Below, one piece after another: positions 7,926 to 16,681 of a stretch of 64,000 bases of DNA. The notes beneath the pieces are model-generated. The model saw only the letters and a program-made list of their open reading frames with translations, made no database searches and had not been told where the DNA came from. Numbering within the stretch: the first letter of the stretch is position 1; each line of letters opens with the position of its first letter. The DNA is from Novosphingobium sp. CF614 (GTDB taxonomy: Bacteria > Pseudomonadota > Alphaproteobacteria > Sphingomonadales > Sphingomonadaceae). The position numbers and the translations under genes are program-made. The stretch is taken from assembly GCF_900113255.1 (NCBI RefSeq), contig NZ_FOOR01000001.1, positions 310,001 to 374,000 on the forward strand, read 5' to 3'.

Positions 7926-9404
7926 ATGATCCAATCCACTGCCCCCACGCTTGCCGCCGGCCTCTCGCAGGTCATCGGCAATGCTTCCCCGGGTGCCGCG
8001 AAGGCGGTGGGAATGGGCAGCTTTTCCGCGATTCTGGGGGATACCGACAGCCCCGACACGATGCCTGCCGAGCCAGCTGTCGAAGCCGGCGCCGCGCTGG
8101 CCGCACTGCTGCCGCGCGCGGCCGGCAATGCCCTCGGCAAGATGGGCGGCAAGATCGACGGCAACATCGACGGCAAGGCGGGCGGCAAGATTCTGCCGGA
8201 TACGGCCAAGGACCTGTCCGGCAGGACCGAGACCGAAACCGAAACCGATTCCGCTCCCGTGGAAGCGACCCCTGCCGACGTATCGCTGACGCTTGCCGGC
8301 ATCCTGTCGCTTCCCGTCCCACCGCTGCCCGGGACCAGTCCCGTCACCATTACCCAGTCCCGGGCAGCGGGCCCCGTTTCCACCGCGAACACCGGCGCGC
8401 CGGCACTCGCTCAAGCGGCCGCCAGCGCGGTTGGCGCCGCGAGCGCAAACGTCGCCGCCATCGGCATGCCCGCCGCGCCGCATGGCAATGGAACCGCGAA
8501 CGATCCCGCCATCACGCTGGCCCCGATCGAGATCGTCGCCGAAGGAACGGCGCCGGCAACCGGCGACCGGCCGGCCGCGACCGCCGCGCAGCTGGCCCTG
8601 CGCGCATCGGCGGGCGACGAGGCCGCGACGGCCGCGCCCATCGCGGTTTCGGCGAACGGCACCTCGCAGACCCGGTCCGAGACAGATCGTCAGCGCGGCG
8701 CCCGCGCGCTCGATCCCCGCGCTTCGCTTGCCGCCCCCGCCGCCAGCGCCGGGTCCGCCGTGCCAACCGCGCAGCCCGTTGCCGCCAGCGACAGCGCGCT
8801 CTCGCCGATGGCCGACCCCGGCCAGGCCCAGGCTTCGCAGGCCGCGGCTTCCCAGGCCCAGGCTTCCACCACCTCCGTGCCCACCGCCGCCGGGGCCGCA
8901 TCCGCCGCGCAGCCGGCCGAAGCACCGCAGGACTTCGCCACGCTCGTCGCGCGCCTTGCCGAAGCCCGCGCCGAAGCCCGCGAGACGGCGAGCCCGCACC
9001 TGGTACGCACCGCCATCGCCCATGCCGAGTTCGGCCAGATCTCGCTGCAATTCCGGCATGAGGGCAGCGCCCTTTCCGTCACCATGGCAAACAGCGATCC
9101 GGGCTTCGCGGGCGCGGTGCAGGCCGCCGCCAGCGCCGCGCTGGCGAACGGTGCCAACGGCAACGGCGACAGCCCAGCGCAGCAGCAACCGCAGCATTAC
9201 AGTCCGGCTTCGGCCCAGCAGCAGGCCGCCGCCAGCGGCACCGGCGCCGGAACCGGCCAGAACCAGAACCAGCAGACCCGCGCCGACCAGGCCGGACAAT
9301 CGACGAACCGCGAGCAGGCAGCGGCATCCCGCCCGCAAGACCAAGAGGCGTCCGCGCCCCGCCAGACCCGGGACGGCACCCGGCGCGCCGGCATCTACGC
9401 CTGA
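7926..9404 (+). CDS. fliK: Flagellar hook-length control protein FliK-like
   Basis: This is a 492-residue, Ala/Pro/Gln-rich protein with a long low-complexity N-terminal ruler region. A compact conserved C-terminal hook-length domain at about 340-400 contains LVRTAIAHAEFGQISLQFRHE followed by LSVTMANSDPGFAGAV. It would measure hook length and switch export specificity at FlhB. The Gln/Asn/Arg-rich tail (residues about 420-490) is also typical. Start ATG 7926 (MIQSTAPTLAAG) is preferred over an ATG 42 nt upstream that overlaps fliJ. A candidate sigma-54 promoter lies just before it. Confidence 0.85.
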   Translation: MIQSTAPTLAAGLSQVIGNASPGAAKAVGMGSFSAILGDTDSPDTMPAEPAVEAGAALAALLPRAAGNALGKMGGKIDGNIDGKAGGKILPDTAKDLSGRTETETETDSAPVEATPADVSLTLAGILSLPVPPLPGTSPVTITQSRAAGPVSTANTGAPALAQAAASAVGAASANVAAIGMPAAPHGNGTANDPAITLAPIEIVAEGTAPATGDRPAATAAQLALRASAGDEAATAAPIAVSANGTSQTRSETDRQRGARALDPRASLAAPAASAGSAVPTAQPVAASDSALSPMADPGQAQASQAAASQAQASTTSVPTAAGAASAAQPAEAPQDFATLVARLAEARAEARETASPHLVRTAIAHAEFGQISLQFRHEGSALSVTMANSDPGFAGAVQAAASAALANGANGNGDSPAQQQPQHYSPASAQQQAAASGTGAGTGQNQNQQTRADQAGQSTNREQAAASRPQDQEASAPRQTRDGTRRAGIYA

Positions 9405-9432
9405 TCTTTCGAATACCAGGGGGAATTTTTGA

Positions 9433-10017
9433 ATGAGTGAGAAACCTGCCAAGGGCGAAAAGACCAAGGGCAAGGGCAAGCTGGGATTGATCCTGGTTGC
9501 CGCGGCCATGCTCGTGCTCGGTGGCGGCGGGGTCTTCGGCCTCGTCATGGCTGGCGTGATCGGCGGCGGCCATGGCGAGGAGAAGAAGGAAACCGGCCCG
9601 CAGCTGATCCGCAAGGGCGAGGAAGATCCCTATCTGCCCAAGGCCAAGGAAGGCGAAGGCGATGGCGCGCTGGAAGTCGAGGGGGACGGCGGGGACGAAT
9701 ACCGCACCGTCTATTACACCTTCTCCGACGATTTCACCTCGAACCTCAAGAACTCCGACGCGCTGATCCAGACCAGCATCGCCTGCTCCACCCGCCGCGA
9801 CGGCCGCGTGTTGCAGTGGCTGAAAAAGCACGAACTGGCGATCCGCTCCAGGCTGCTCCAGATCCTGGCCGACACGCCCGAGGATGAGATCTACACGATC
9901 CCGGGCAAGGAACGCCTGCAGAAGCGCATGACGGCGGCGATCAACCAGGTTCTGATCGGGAAGGAAGGCTTCGGCGGTGTCGATGCCGTCTACTTCCGCA
10001 CCTTCATCATCCAGTGA
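9433..10017 (+). CDS. fliL: Flagellar basal body-associated protein FliL
   Basis: FliL surrounds the stator units and supports torque. This 194-residue copy has a Lys-rich cytoplasmic N-terminus, one transmembrane helix at about residues 18-42 (LGLILVAAAMLVLGGGGVFG) and an acidic linker. Its periplasmic stomatin-like domain contains YYTFSDDFTSNLKNSDALIQ and ends TFIIQ, as FliL proteins do. A Shine-Dalgarno-like GGGGGAA precedes the ATG. fliM follows after 18 nt containing the short duplication TGATCGGGCA. Confidence 0.93.
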   Translation: MSEKPAKGEKTKGKGKLGLILVAAAMLVLGGGGVFGLVMAGVIGGGHGEEKKETGPQLIRKGEEDPYLPKAKEGEGDGALEVEGDGGDEYRTVYYTFSDDFTSNLKNSDALIQTSIACSTRRDGRVLQWLKKHELAIRSRLLQILADTPEDEIYTIPGKERLQKRMTAAINQVLIGKEGFGGVDAVYFRTFIIQ

Positions 10018-10035
10018 TCGGGCAGTGATCGGGCA

Positions 10036-10926
10036 ATGACGATGAGAACCGCACATTCCGGCCAGCGGACCAGGGCAAAGCACTGCTCCGAGCTGCTGAA
10101 CGCCGGCCCCACCATCGACGAGCTGGTGCCGGCGCTCTCGCTGCTGGGCGAAAAGCTGTCCCGCGCGCTGCCCGCCGGGCTGTCCCGCTTCTCCGGCGGT
10201 GAGCCGCCGCTGGTGCGCACCGGCATGCCGATGGACTGCACGCTCGGCTCGATCCAGGCCGAGATCGAAACGCTGGCCGCGCACACGCTGATGACGGTCG
10301 GCCCCAAGCGCCTGCCGCTGCTCGCCACTTTCGAGGCCGCGCCGGTGCTGCGCCTGGTCGATCGCGCCTTCGGCGGACGCGGCGTGGTGCCCGAACCCCT
10401 GCCCGATACCTTCCCGCTCTCCGCCGAACTGCTGCTCACCCGCATCGAGGAAGCCGTGGCCGACGCGCTCACCGCCGTGTTCGGCGAGCAGCACAAGGTC
10501 CGCACGCTGCGCCGCGACACCAGCCTGCGCCAGCTCAACCCCTTCGACAAGCGCGAGGAACTGCTGCAACTCTCGCTCGAAGTGGAAGAGCCGGGCGTCA
10601 CCCCGTGGTCGCTCTCGCTCGCCTTTCCCCAGGCGACGCTTGCCGCGGTCATGGCGGTGCCGCGCCATCCGGTCCGGGGCCGCGCGCGTCCGGCCGCGCC
10701 CGATCCCGCCAGCGAGCCCTTCGCCTCGATGCCGGTTTCAGTCAACGCGGTGCTGGTCGACATGACGATCGGCTTCTCGCGCCTTTCGTCGCTGAAGCCG
10801 GGCGACGTGCTGCCCGTCGCGGTGGCGCGTTCGGTGCCGCTCCAGGTCGAAGGGCGCACGATCGCCACCGGCACCATCGGCGAAGTCGAGGATCGCGTCG
10901 CGGTCCAGATCCTTCAAGCATTCTGA
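10036..10926 (+). CDS. fliM: Flagellar motor switch protein FliM (short, no CheY-binding N-terminus)
   Basis: FliM forms the C-ring wall with FliG and FliN. The 296-residue product has the FliM middle domain (LVDRAFGGRG, PLSAELLLTRIEEA) and a C-terminal SpoA domain (VDMTIGFSRLSSLKPGDVLP). It is shorter than the roughly 330 residues of typical FliM. Its N-terminus (MTMRTAHSGQRTRAKHCSEL) lacks the LSQxEIDALL motif that binds phospho-CheY, and no in-frame upstream extension can supply it because fliL ends 18 nt before. Switching may therefore use another contact (inference). Confidence 0.88.
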   Translation: MTMRTAHSGQRTRAKHCSELLNAGPTIDELVPALSLLGEKLSRALPAGLSRFSGGEPPLVRTGMPMDCTLGSIQAEIETLAAHTLMTVGPKRLPLLATFEAAPVLRLVDRAFGGRGVVPEPLPDTFPLSAELLLTRIEEAVADALTAVFGEQHKVRTLRRDTSLRQLNPFDKREELLQLSLEVEEPGVTPWSLSLAFPQATLAAVMAVPRHPVRGRARPAAPDPASEPFASMPVSVNAVLVDMTIGFSRLSSLKPGDVLPVAVARSVPLQVEGRTIATGTIGEVEDRVAVQILQAF

Positions 10927-10946
10927 TACACGGAAAGAGCCATCCC

Positions 10947-11249
10947 ATGACCATTCATCCCCGTGGCCTCGATTTCCTTCGCGATGTCGACGTCCGCCTC
11001 TCCGTCGAACTCGGCCGCACCCAGATGAAGCTGAAGGAGGTCCTCTCGCTCGGGCCGGAAAGCCTCGTCGTGCTCGACCGGATGACCGACGAACTGCTCG
11101 ACGTGCTGGTCAACGGCAAGCCGATCGCCAAGGGCGAGGTCGTCTCGCACAATGGCCGCTTCGGGCTGCGCATCGTCGAGATGGTCGGCATCGAGGATTC
11201 CGCGTCGGCGGCCGCCCCGGCTGCCCTGCCGGACAGCGACGAGGCCTGA
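10947..11249 (+). CDS. fliN: Flagellar motor switch protein FliN
   Basis: This is a 100-residue SpoA-domain protein: DVDVRLSVELGRTQMKLKEV then LVNGKPIAKGEVV and the closing NGRFGLRIVEMV, the classic FliN/YscQ signature. FliN lines the bottom of the C ring and docks FliH for export. ATG 10947 is used, with a GGAAAGAG Shine-Dalgarno at 10932-10939. The upstream in-frame ORF is a shadow of fliM. It lies between fliM and fliO as expected. Confidence 0.95.
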   Translation: MTIHPRGLDFLRDVDVRLSVELGRTQMKLKEVLSLGPESLVVLDRMTDELLDVLVNGKPIAKGEVVSHNGRFGLRIVEMVGIEDSASAAAPAALPDSDEA

Positions 11250-11254
11250 TCGCC

Positions 11255-11539
11255 ATGCTCTGGTACATCCTCAAGCTCATCATCCTGCTGCCGCTGATCG
11301 GCCTCCTGGCCTGGGGCTGCCTGAAGCTGGCCAAGAAGCTGCAGGACCGCGCCGGCATCGGCGCCGGCTCGAAATCGATCCGCATCGTCGAAACCACCAT
11401 GCTTTCGCCCACGCTCAAGCTGGCGGTGATCGAGTTCCATGGCCGCGAGATCCTCGTCTCGTCGTCGCGCCAGGGCCTCACCCGCCTTGCCGAGGCCCCG
11501 GCGCGCGAAAGGCCCCAGGCGGAAGGCCTGCCCCGGTGA
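11255..11539 (+). CDS. fliO: Flagellar biosynthesis protein FliO
   Basis: This 94-residue protein has one N-terminal membrane helix (LWYILKLIILLPLIGLLAWG) and a small cytoplasmic domain with the FliO-type core KSIRIVETTMLSPTLKLAVI. FliO is the assembly factor that stabilises the FliP pentamer in the export gate. Its stop overlaps the GTG start of fliP. The family is short and variable, and position between fliN and fliP supports the call. Confidence 0.85.
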   Translation: MLWYILKLIILLPLIGLLAWGCLKLAKKLQDRAGIGAGSKSIRIVETTMLSPTLKLAVIEFHGREILVSSSRQGLTRLAEAPARERPQAEGLPR

Positions 11540-12336
11540 AGCGCCTCCTCTCCCTGATCGCGGCGGCGCCGGCGCTGCTCCTCCCGGCGGTGGCCTACGC
11601 CCAGGTCCAGGCCCAGACCCAGGCTCAGGCCCAGGCAATGGCCGCTCCCAGCGCCATCCCCGGCGCGCTCGACCGCGCCTTCGGCTCGCTGGGCGGGACC
11701 GAGGGCCCCGGCATGAACCTTTCGCTGCAGCTGCTCCTCATCATGGGGCTGCTGACGATCCTGCCCAGCCTGATCCTGATGATGACCAGCTTCACCCGCA
11801 TCCTGGTGGTGCTGGCGATCCTGCGCCAGGCGGTGGGGCTGCAGCAATCGCCGCCCAACCAGGTGCTGATCGGGCTGGCGATGTTCCTTTCGCTGTTCGT
11901 GATGGCGCCCACGCTGGAGAAGGTGAACGCCAACGCCATCGCGCCCTACTCCGCCGACCAGATCAACGCCGAGCAGGCCATCGCCAATGCCGGCAAGGAA
12001 TTCCACGCCTTCATGATCCGCCAGACCCGCGAGCGCGACCTCACGATGTTCGCGGACATGGCCAAGGCGCCCAAGTTCGCCAGCGCTGCCGAGGTGCCCT
12101 TCTCGATCCTGCTGCCCGCCTTCGTCACCAGCGAGCTCAAGACCGCGTTCCAGATCGGCTTCATGCTGTTCCTGCCGTTCCTGGTGATCGACCTGGTGGT
12201 CTCCTCGGTCCTGATGTCGCTGGGCATGATGATGATGAGCCCGATGGTGGTATCGCTGCCCTTCAAGCTGCTGCTGTTCGTGATGGTCGATGGTTGGGCC
12301 CTGCTGATGGGCTCGCTGGCGGCGAGCTTCGGATGA
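11536..12336 (+). CDS. fliP: Flagellar export gate protein FliP
   Basis: FliP is the core channel subunit of the flagellar type III export gate. The 266-residue product has a cleavable-type signal sequence (VKRLLSLIAAAPALLLPAVAYA), four further hydrophobic helices and the conserved blocks SFTRILVVLAILRQAVGLQQ and PFLVIDLVVSSVLMSLGMMM. The GTG at 11536 overlaps the fliO stop (GTGA), and a GTG start gives a sensible signal peptide directly. An 82-nt gap with GC-rich palindromic sequence separates it from fliQ. Confidence 0.97.
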   Translation: MKRLLSLIAAAPALLLPAVAYAQVQAQTQAQAQAMAAPSAIPGALDRAFGSLGGTEGPGMNLSLQLLLIMGLLTILPSLILMMTSFTRILVVLAILRQAVGLQQSPPNQVLIGLAMFLSLFVMAPTLEKVNANAIAPYSADQINAEQAIANAGKEFHAFMIRQTRERDLTMFADMAKAPKFASAAEVPFSILLPAFVTSELKTAFQIGFMLFLPFLVIDLVVSSVLMSLGMMMMSPMVVSLPFKLLLFVMVDGWALLMGSLAASFG

Positions 12337-12418
12337 GGGACGCGGACGTGTCTGGACCGGCACGCGGCGCTCGCGGCGAGACCCCGCCCCTGACGGGGAG
12401 GGGAGCGAAAGCCTGACC

Positions 12419-12709
12419 ATGGAAGACATCACCACCCTTCTCGCGCTGGCGGACAAGATGCTGTGGGTGACCGCGCTGGTGGCCGCACCGGTGCTGATCG
12501 CCGCGCTGGCCGTGGGCCTTGCCGTGGGCGTCGTCCAGGCGGCGACCTCGGTCAACGAACAGACCCTGACTTTCGTGCCCAAGCTGGCCGTCGTCGCGCT
12601 GGTGCTGGTGCTGTTCGGCAGTTCGATGATGACGCTGATCGGCGACTTCACGCAGGAAATCTTCGCGCAGATCGCCAGCACCGGCCAGGCCGAGCAGGTC
12701 GCCCCGTGA
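12419..12709 (+). CDS. fliQ: Flagellar export gate protein FliQ
   Basis: This 96-residue protein has two hydrophobic helices, the characteristic FliQ hairpin. The conserved AATSVNEQTLTFVPKL block lies at about residues 41-56. FliQ packs around the FliP/FliR complex in the export gate. The stop codon overlaps the GTG start of fliR, which implies coupled translation. Confidence 0.96.
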   Translation: MEDITTLLALADKMLWVTALVAAPVLIAALAVGLAVGVVQAATSVNEQTLTFVPKLAVVALVLVLFGSSMMTLIGDFTQEIFAQIASTGQAEQVAP

Positions 12710-13488
12710 TTAACCTGGACTTCGGCTTCGGTCCGCTCGAGGCCGAGTTCTGGCGGCTGCTCTTCGTCATGACCCGGATCGGCGCGGCCCTGGTCGCGGC
12801 GCCGATGTTCGGAACCGTTTCGGTGCCGCCGCAGCTGCGGGTGATCGGCGCCGGCGCGATCGCCGTGATGATCTGCGCCTGGACCGACGTCCAGGCCCCG
12901 GCGGCGCTGTTCTCGCTTGCCGGCATGCTCAGCGTCGCCGGCGAGGTGCTGGTGGGCCTGACGCTGGGCTTCGTGCTCCAGCTTTCGTTCGCCGCGCCGG
13001 TCGTCGCCGCCGAAGTCATCGGCGGCGGCATGGGCCTGAACATGGCGATGGCGGTCGATCCCACCTCGGGCACCCAGTCGCCCGCGCTCGGCCAGTACTT
13101 CATGGTGGTGCTGACGCTGATCTTCCTGGCGCTGGGCGCGCATCTGCAATGGTTCGCGCTGGTGGTGGACAGCTACCGGGCCTTTCCGCCCGGCCACACC
13201 TGGCTTGGCGCCGAGCGCTTCGCCACGGTCGCCGGCTTCGCCACGCAGATGTTCGTGACCGCCGTCACCATCGCGCTGCCGGTCAGCCTGGTGCTGCTGA
13301 TCGTCCAGATCGTGACCGGCGTGCTCAGCCGCTCGGCCCCCTCGCTCAACTTGTTCTCGCTCGGCCTGCCCGCCGGCGTCATGGCCGGCATCGCCGCGCT
13401 GGTGCTGTCCGCGCCGGTGCTTACCGACCTCGTCGTGCGGCTTTCCGCCGACGCCATCACCGCCACATCGGAGATCATGCGCAAATGA
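12706..13488 (+). CDS. fliR: Flagellar export gate protein FliR
   Basis: This 260-residue polytopic membrane protein contains FliR signatures: MTRIGAALVAAPMFG near the N-terminus, GLNMAMAVDPTSGTQSP in the middle and SAPSLNLFSLGLPAGV toward the C-terminus. FliR adds one subunit to the FliP5 ring. The GTG at 12706 sits in a GTGA overlap with the fliQ stop. The 3' end overlaps flhB by 4 nt. Confidence 0.96.
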   Translation: MINLDFGFGPLEAEFWRLLFVMTRIGAALVAAPMFGTVSVPPQLRVIGAGAIAVMICAWTDVQAPAALFSLAGMLSVAGEVLVGLTLGFVLQLSFAAPVVAAEVIGGGMGLNMAMAVDPTSGTQSPALGQYFMVVLTLIFLALGAHLQWFALVVDSYRAFPPGHTWLGAERFATVAGFATQMFVTAVTIALPVSLVLLIVQIVTGVLSRSAPSLNLFSLGLPAGVMAGIAALVLSAPVLTDLVVRLSADAITATSEIMRK

Positions 13489-14621
13489 GCGAGCAGGGCG
13501 GCGAGAAAAGCTTCGCGCCAACCGAAAAGCGCAAACGCGACGCCGCCCAGAAGGGCGACGTCATCCGCTCGCGCGAGCTGGCGACGGCCGCCTCCGTCGC
13601 CATCGGCGCGGCCTGGCTCCTCATTGCCGGGCCCTGGCTGCTGGGCCTGCTTGCGGACTCGCTGCGCGCCGGCTTCACCTGGGACCGCGCCACCCTGGAC
13701 GACTTCACGCCCGGGCGGATGCTGACCGCCGCGCTGATCGGCATCCTGCCGCCGGTGCTGGTGCTGGGCGTGGCGGTGATCCTTGCCTCGCTGGTATCCC
13801 AGCTCGGCTTCGGCGAGGGGCGGTGGATCGGCGGCAACCTGGCGCCCAAGGGTTCGCGGATCGATCCGCTTGCCGGGCTCAAGCGCATGTTCGGGCCGAA
13901 CGGATGGATCGAGATCGGCAAGGGCCTCGCCAAGGTGGCGCTGCTCGGCACCATTGCCTGGACCTGGGCGAACGGCCGCATCGCCACTTTCGCGCGGCTT
14001 GGCCAGGGAGACCTGCTGGACCAGCTTTCCTGGGCCTGGGACGCGGTGATCCTGCTGCTGTTCTGGCTTGCCGCCGGCCTCTTCGTGATCGCGCTGTTCG
14101 ATCTGCCGGTGCAGCTGTTCCGCCGCCTGACCCGCCTGAAGATGACGCTGCAGGAAGTGCGCGACGAACAGAAGGATGCCGAAGGCGCGCCGGAGAAGAA
14201 GGCCGCGATCAAGGACCGCCAGCGCAAGATCGCCATGGGCGGCCTGGTCCCGGCAATGAAGGAGGCCCAGTTCGTCATCACCAACCCGACACACTTCTCG
14301 ATCGCCCTCGCCTACGATCCAGGGAAGGCCTCCGCGCCGATCGTGCTGGCCAAGGGGCGCGGCGACAAGGCGCTGGCCATGCGCGAGCTCGCCGCCGAAT
14401 ACGCGGTGCCGGTGCTCGAATACCCGGCGCTCGCCCGGTCGGTCTTCTACACCACCCGCGAACGCCAGGTGATCCGCGAGGAACATTACGCCGCCGTCGC
14501 CGCGATCCTGGCTTTCGTGCTCGCGCTCAAGCGCGGCGAGAAGCGGACCGCGCCGCAAGTCTCGGTGCCGGTCACACTGCGCTTCGATGCCGACGGCCGG
14601 CTCGACCCGGCCAGCGTGTGA
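13485..14621 (+). CDS. flhB: Flagellar export switch protein FlhB
   Basis: FlhB controls the switch from hook to filament export. The 378-residue protein begins with the family N-terminus (FAPTEKRKRDAAQKGDVIRS). It has four membrane helices and a cytoplasmic domain with the autocleavage motif NPTH at 267-270 (cut between Asn267 and Pro268). The post-cleavage part (VLEYPALARSVFYTTRERQV) is also conserved. The ATG at 13485 overlaps the fliR stop. Confidence 0.97.
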   Translation: MSEQGGEKSFAPTEKRKRDAAQKGDVIRSRELATAASVAIGAAWLLIAGPWLLGLLADSLRAGFTWDRATLDDFTPGRMLTAALIGILPPVLVLGVAVILASLVSQLGFGEGRWIGGNLAPKGSRIDPLAGLKRMFGPNGWIEIGKGLAKVALLGTIAWTWANGRIATFARLGQGDLLDQLSWAWDAVILLLFWLAAGLFVIALFDLPVQLFRRLTRLKMTLQEVRDEQKDAEGAPEKKAAIKDRQRKIAMGGLVPAMKEAQFVITNPTHFSIALAYDPGKASAPIVLAKGRGDKALAMRELAAEYAVPVLEYPALARSVFYTTRERQVIREEHYAAVAAILAFVLALKRGEKRTAPQVSVPVTLRFDADGRLDPASV

Positions 14622-14695
14622 ACCGCGGCCAGGGCACCCCGCAAGAACCCGCTATCCGCCCTTAACCTCCCCTCCCGGAAGCCGTCCTAGAACCC

Positions 14696-16138
14696 ATGGC
14701 CACCACCACTTCAACCACCAGCACCACGTCCGCCAGCTCGACGCTGAAGACCACGTCGCTCGTGACGGCGCTGGGCGGCGGCAGCGGCATCGACATGGCG
14801 GCCCTGGCCAACAACCTGGCCACCGCCCAGTTCGAGGCCCGGTCCGCGCGGCTCACCGACAAGTCGGAAACGCTCACCACCAAGGTCTCGACCGCGTCCA
14901 ACATCAAGTCGATGCTGCTCAGCCTCGACACCTCGCTGGGCACGCTGGTGCGCTCCGGCAGCCTCGCGCGCACGCCCAGCGTTGCCAACAGTTCGGTGGC
15001 CACCGCCACGCTCTCGGGCTCCAGCCAGCCCACCGGCAGCTATTCGCTCGAAGTCACCCAGGTGGCCAACGGCCAGCGGCTTGCCGGCAGCGTCTACGGT
15101 TCCTCCACCAGCACCGTCGGCGCCGGTACGCTCACCTTGCGCTTCGGCACGGTGGCGGGCAGCAGTTTCACCGAGGACACCAGCCAGTCGTCGATCGACA
15201 TCACCGTCGAAAGCGGCGATACCCTCGCCGATGTCGCCACCGCCATAAACGCCTCCGGCGCCGGCATCACCGCCTATGTCGCCACCACCTCCAGCGGGGC
15301 GCAGCTCGTCCTCAAGGGCCAGGAAGGCACGACCAACGGCTTCATCATCGAGGCCGGCGATTCCAGCCTGTCCAATCTCGCCTGGTCCCCCGGCGCCTCC
15401 ACCGGGACGCTGCTCGCCACCGCGCAGGACGCGACCTTCGAGATCGACGGGCTTTCCTACACATCGGCGTCGAACACCATCACCGACGCCATCCCGGGGG
15501 TGAAGCTCCAGCTTACCGGCACCAATTCAGGCACGCCCACCACCGTCAGCTTCAGCGACCCGTCCGACAGCATCGCCAGCTCGATGCAGGACTTCACCGA
15601 CGCGCTCAACGAACTGATGACCGAACTCAACACCGCCACGGCGCTCGGCGGCGACCTCGTCAACGATGCCGGCGCCCGCTCGCTGAAACGCGCGCTCGCG
15701 GGGCTGGCCGGGACCACGGTCATGCCCAACGCGACAGGCGCCGCCAAGACCCTGGCGGACCTTGGCCTCTCGACCCAGCGCGACGGCACCTTCACGCTCG
15801 ATACCAGCCGCCTCTCGGCCACGCTGGCGGCCGACCCGGAAGGCGTCGCGGCGATGTTCACCAACGGCGTCTACGGCGTCTACGCAAGTTACGACAAGAT
15901 CTACCGCGCCGCCATTTCCACCACCAACTCCAATTCGCTGGGTGGGTCGATCACGCGTTACAACAAGCAGCTCACGCAGGTCACCGAGGACCAGAGCGAC
16001 CTCGCCACCCAGCAGGAAGCCTTGCGCGCCCGGCTCGCGTCGCAGTTCACCGTTTCCGAAAGCAGGATCGGCGTGCTGAAATCGACGCTGACCATGATCG
16101 AGAACCAGATCGCCCAGTGGAACAAATCGAGCAGTTGA
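14696..16138 (+). CDS. fliD: Flagellar filament cap protein FliD
   Basis: FliD caps the growing filament and folds flagellin. This 480-residue protein starts with a Ser/Thr-rich stretch followed by the FliD N-terminal motif TALGGGSGIDMAALANNLA, then a D2/D3 region with SYSLEVTQVANGQRL. The C-terminal coiled coil runs near 430-475 (LTQVTEDQSDLATQQEALRA, IENQIAQWNKS). It comes 74 nt after flhB, and fliS begins immediately after its stop. The AT/GC makeup matches its neighbours. Confidence 0.95.
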   Translation: MATTTSTTSTTSASSTLKTTSLVTALGGGSGIDMAALANNLATAQFEARSARLTDKSETLTTKVSTASNIKSMLLSLDTSLGTLVRSGSLARTPSVANSSVATATLSGSSQPTGSYSLEVTQVANGQRLAGSVYGSSTSTVGAGTLTLRFGTVAGSSFTEDTSQSSIDITVESGDTLADVATAINASGAGITAYVATTSSGAQLVLKGQEGTTNGFIIEAGDSSLSNLAWSPGASTGTLLATAQDATFEIDGLSYTSASNTITDAIPGVKLQLTGTNSGTPTTVSFSDPSDSIASSMQDFTDALNELMTELNTATALGGDLVNDAGARSLKRALAGLAGTTVMPNATGAAKTLADLGLSTQRDGTFTLDTSRLSATLAADPEGVAAMFTNGVYGVYASYDKIYRAAISTTNSNSLGGSITRYNKQLTQVTEDQSDLATQQEALRARLASQFTVSESRIGVLKSTLTMIENQIAQWNKSSS

Positions 16139-16139
16139 C

Positions 16140-16511
16140 ATGCTGGTCCAGCAATCCCCCCATGAAGCCTATCGCCGCGTCGACTTCGACGCCCGCGTGA
16201 ACGGCGCCAAGCCGGCCGAACTCGTCCACTTGTGCTACGAGCATCTCGTCAGCGCGCTGGGCACGGCGATCCATGCCAACCGCAACGGCGACAATGGACT
16301 CAAGAGCCGTTCGATGACGCGCGCGCTGACCGCGGTCACCGCGCTGCAGATGGGCGTTTCCAGCGAGCACGGCGTGGCCACGGCGCTCAACCAGCTTTAT
16401 GAAGGCGCGCGCCGCACCATCCTCGACAGCGCGTTGGCGTTCGATTCGCAGCGGATCGAGACACTGCGGGACGACTTCGCCGAAATCGGCCGCGCGCTCC
16501 TGGCTGGATAA
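16140..16511 (+). CDS. fliS: Flagellin chaperone FliS
   Basis: This 123-residue all-helical protein has the FliS pattern AYRRVDFDARVNGAKPAELV followed by a LCYEHLVSAL helix and the tail LYEGARRTILDSALAFDS. FliS binds flagellin C-termini in the cytoplasm to prevent premature polymerisation. It starts 1 nt after the fliD stop, the usual fliD-fliS arrangement. It lies at the end of the structural block. Confidence 0.93.
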   Translation: MLVQQSPHEAYRRVDFDARVNGAKPAELVHLCYEHLVSALGTAIHANRNGDNGLKSRSMTRALTAVTALQMGVSSEHGVATALNQLYEGARRTILDSALAFDSQRIETLRDDFAEIGRALLAG

Positions 16512-16542
16512 ATCCGCCGATCGGGCCGGATGTGGACCTTTC

Positions 16543-16558
16543 CGGCGCACGATTTGCA
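16543..16558 (+). promoter_or_regulatory. Candidate sigma-54 promoter upstream of the LuxR-type regulator
   Basis: CGGCGCACGATTTGCA has GG at 16544-16545 and GC at 16556-16557 with the required 10-nt spacing, and a good -12 element TTTGCA. Transcription would begin near 16569, about 110 nt before the ATG at 16682. It lies in the 170-nt intergenic region directly after fliS, consistent with flagellar sigma-54 control. Confidence 0.5.
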
Positions 16559-16681
16559 CAAGATTACCACCGCGTTAGGCATTACAATTCCCGGCAGTCG
16601 GTCGATTCCGGAGCAGGTCGCGCGCGCGTTCGCGGGCCGATGCGAATATCTCCCTAGGCACAAACCGCAGGGAGCAGGCCC

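Noticed and set aside
11110..13521. 803-codon minus-strand ORF opposite fliO-fliR
   Set aside because: His/Gln-rich shadow of five clear export-gate genes.
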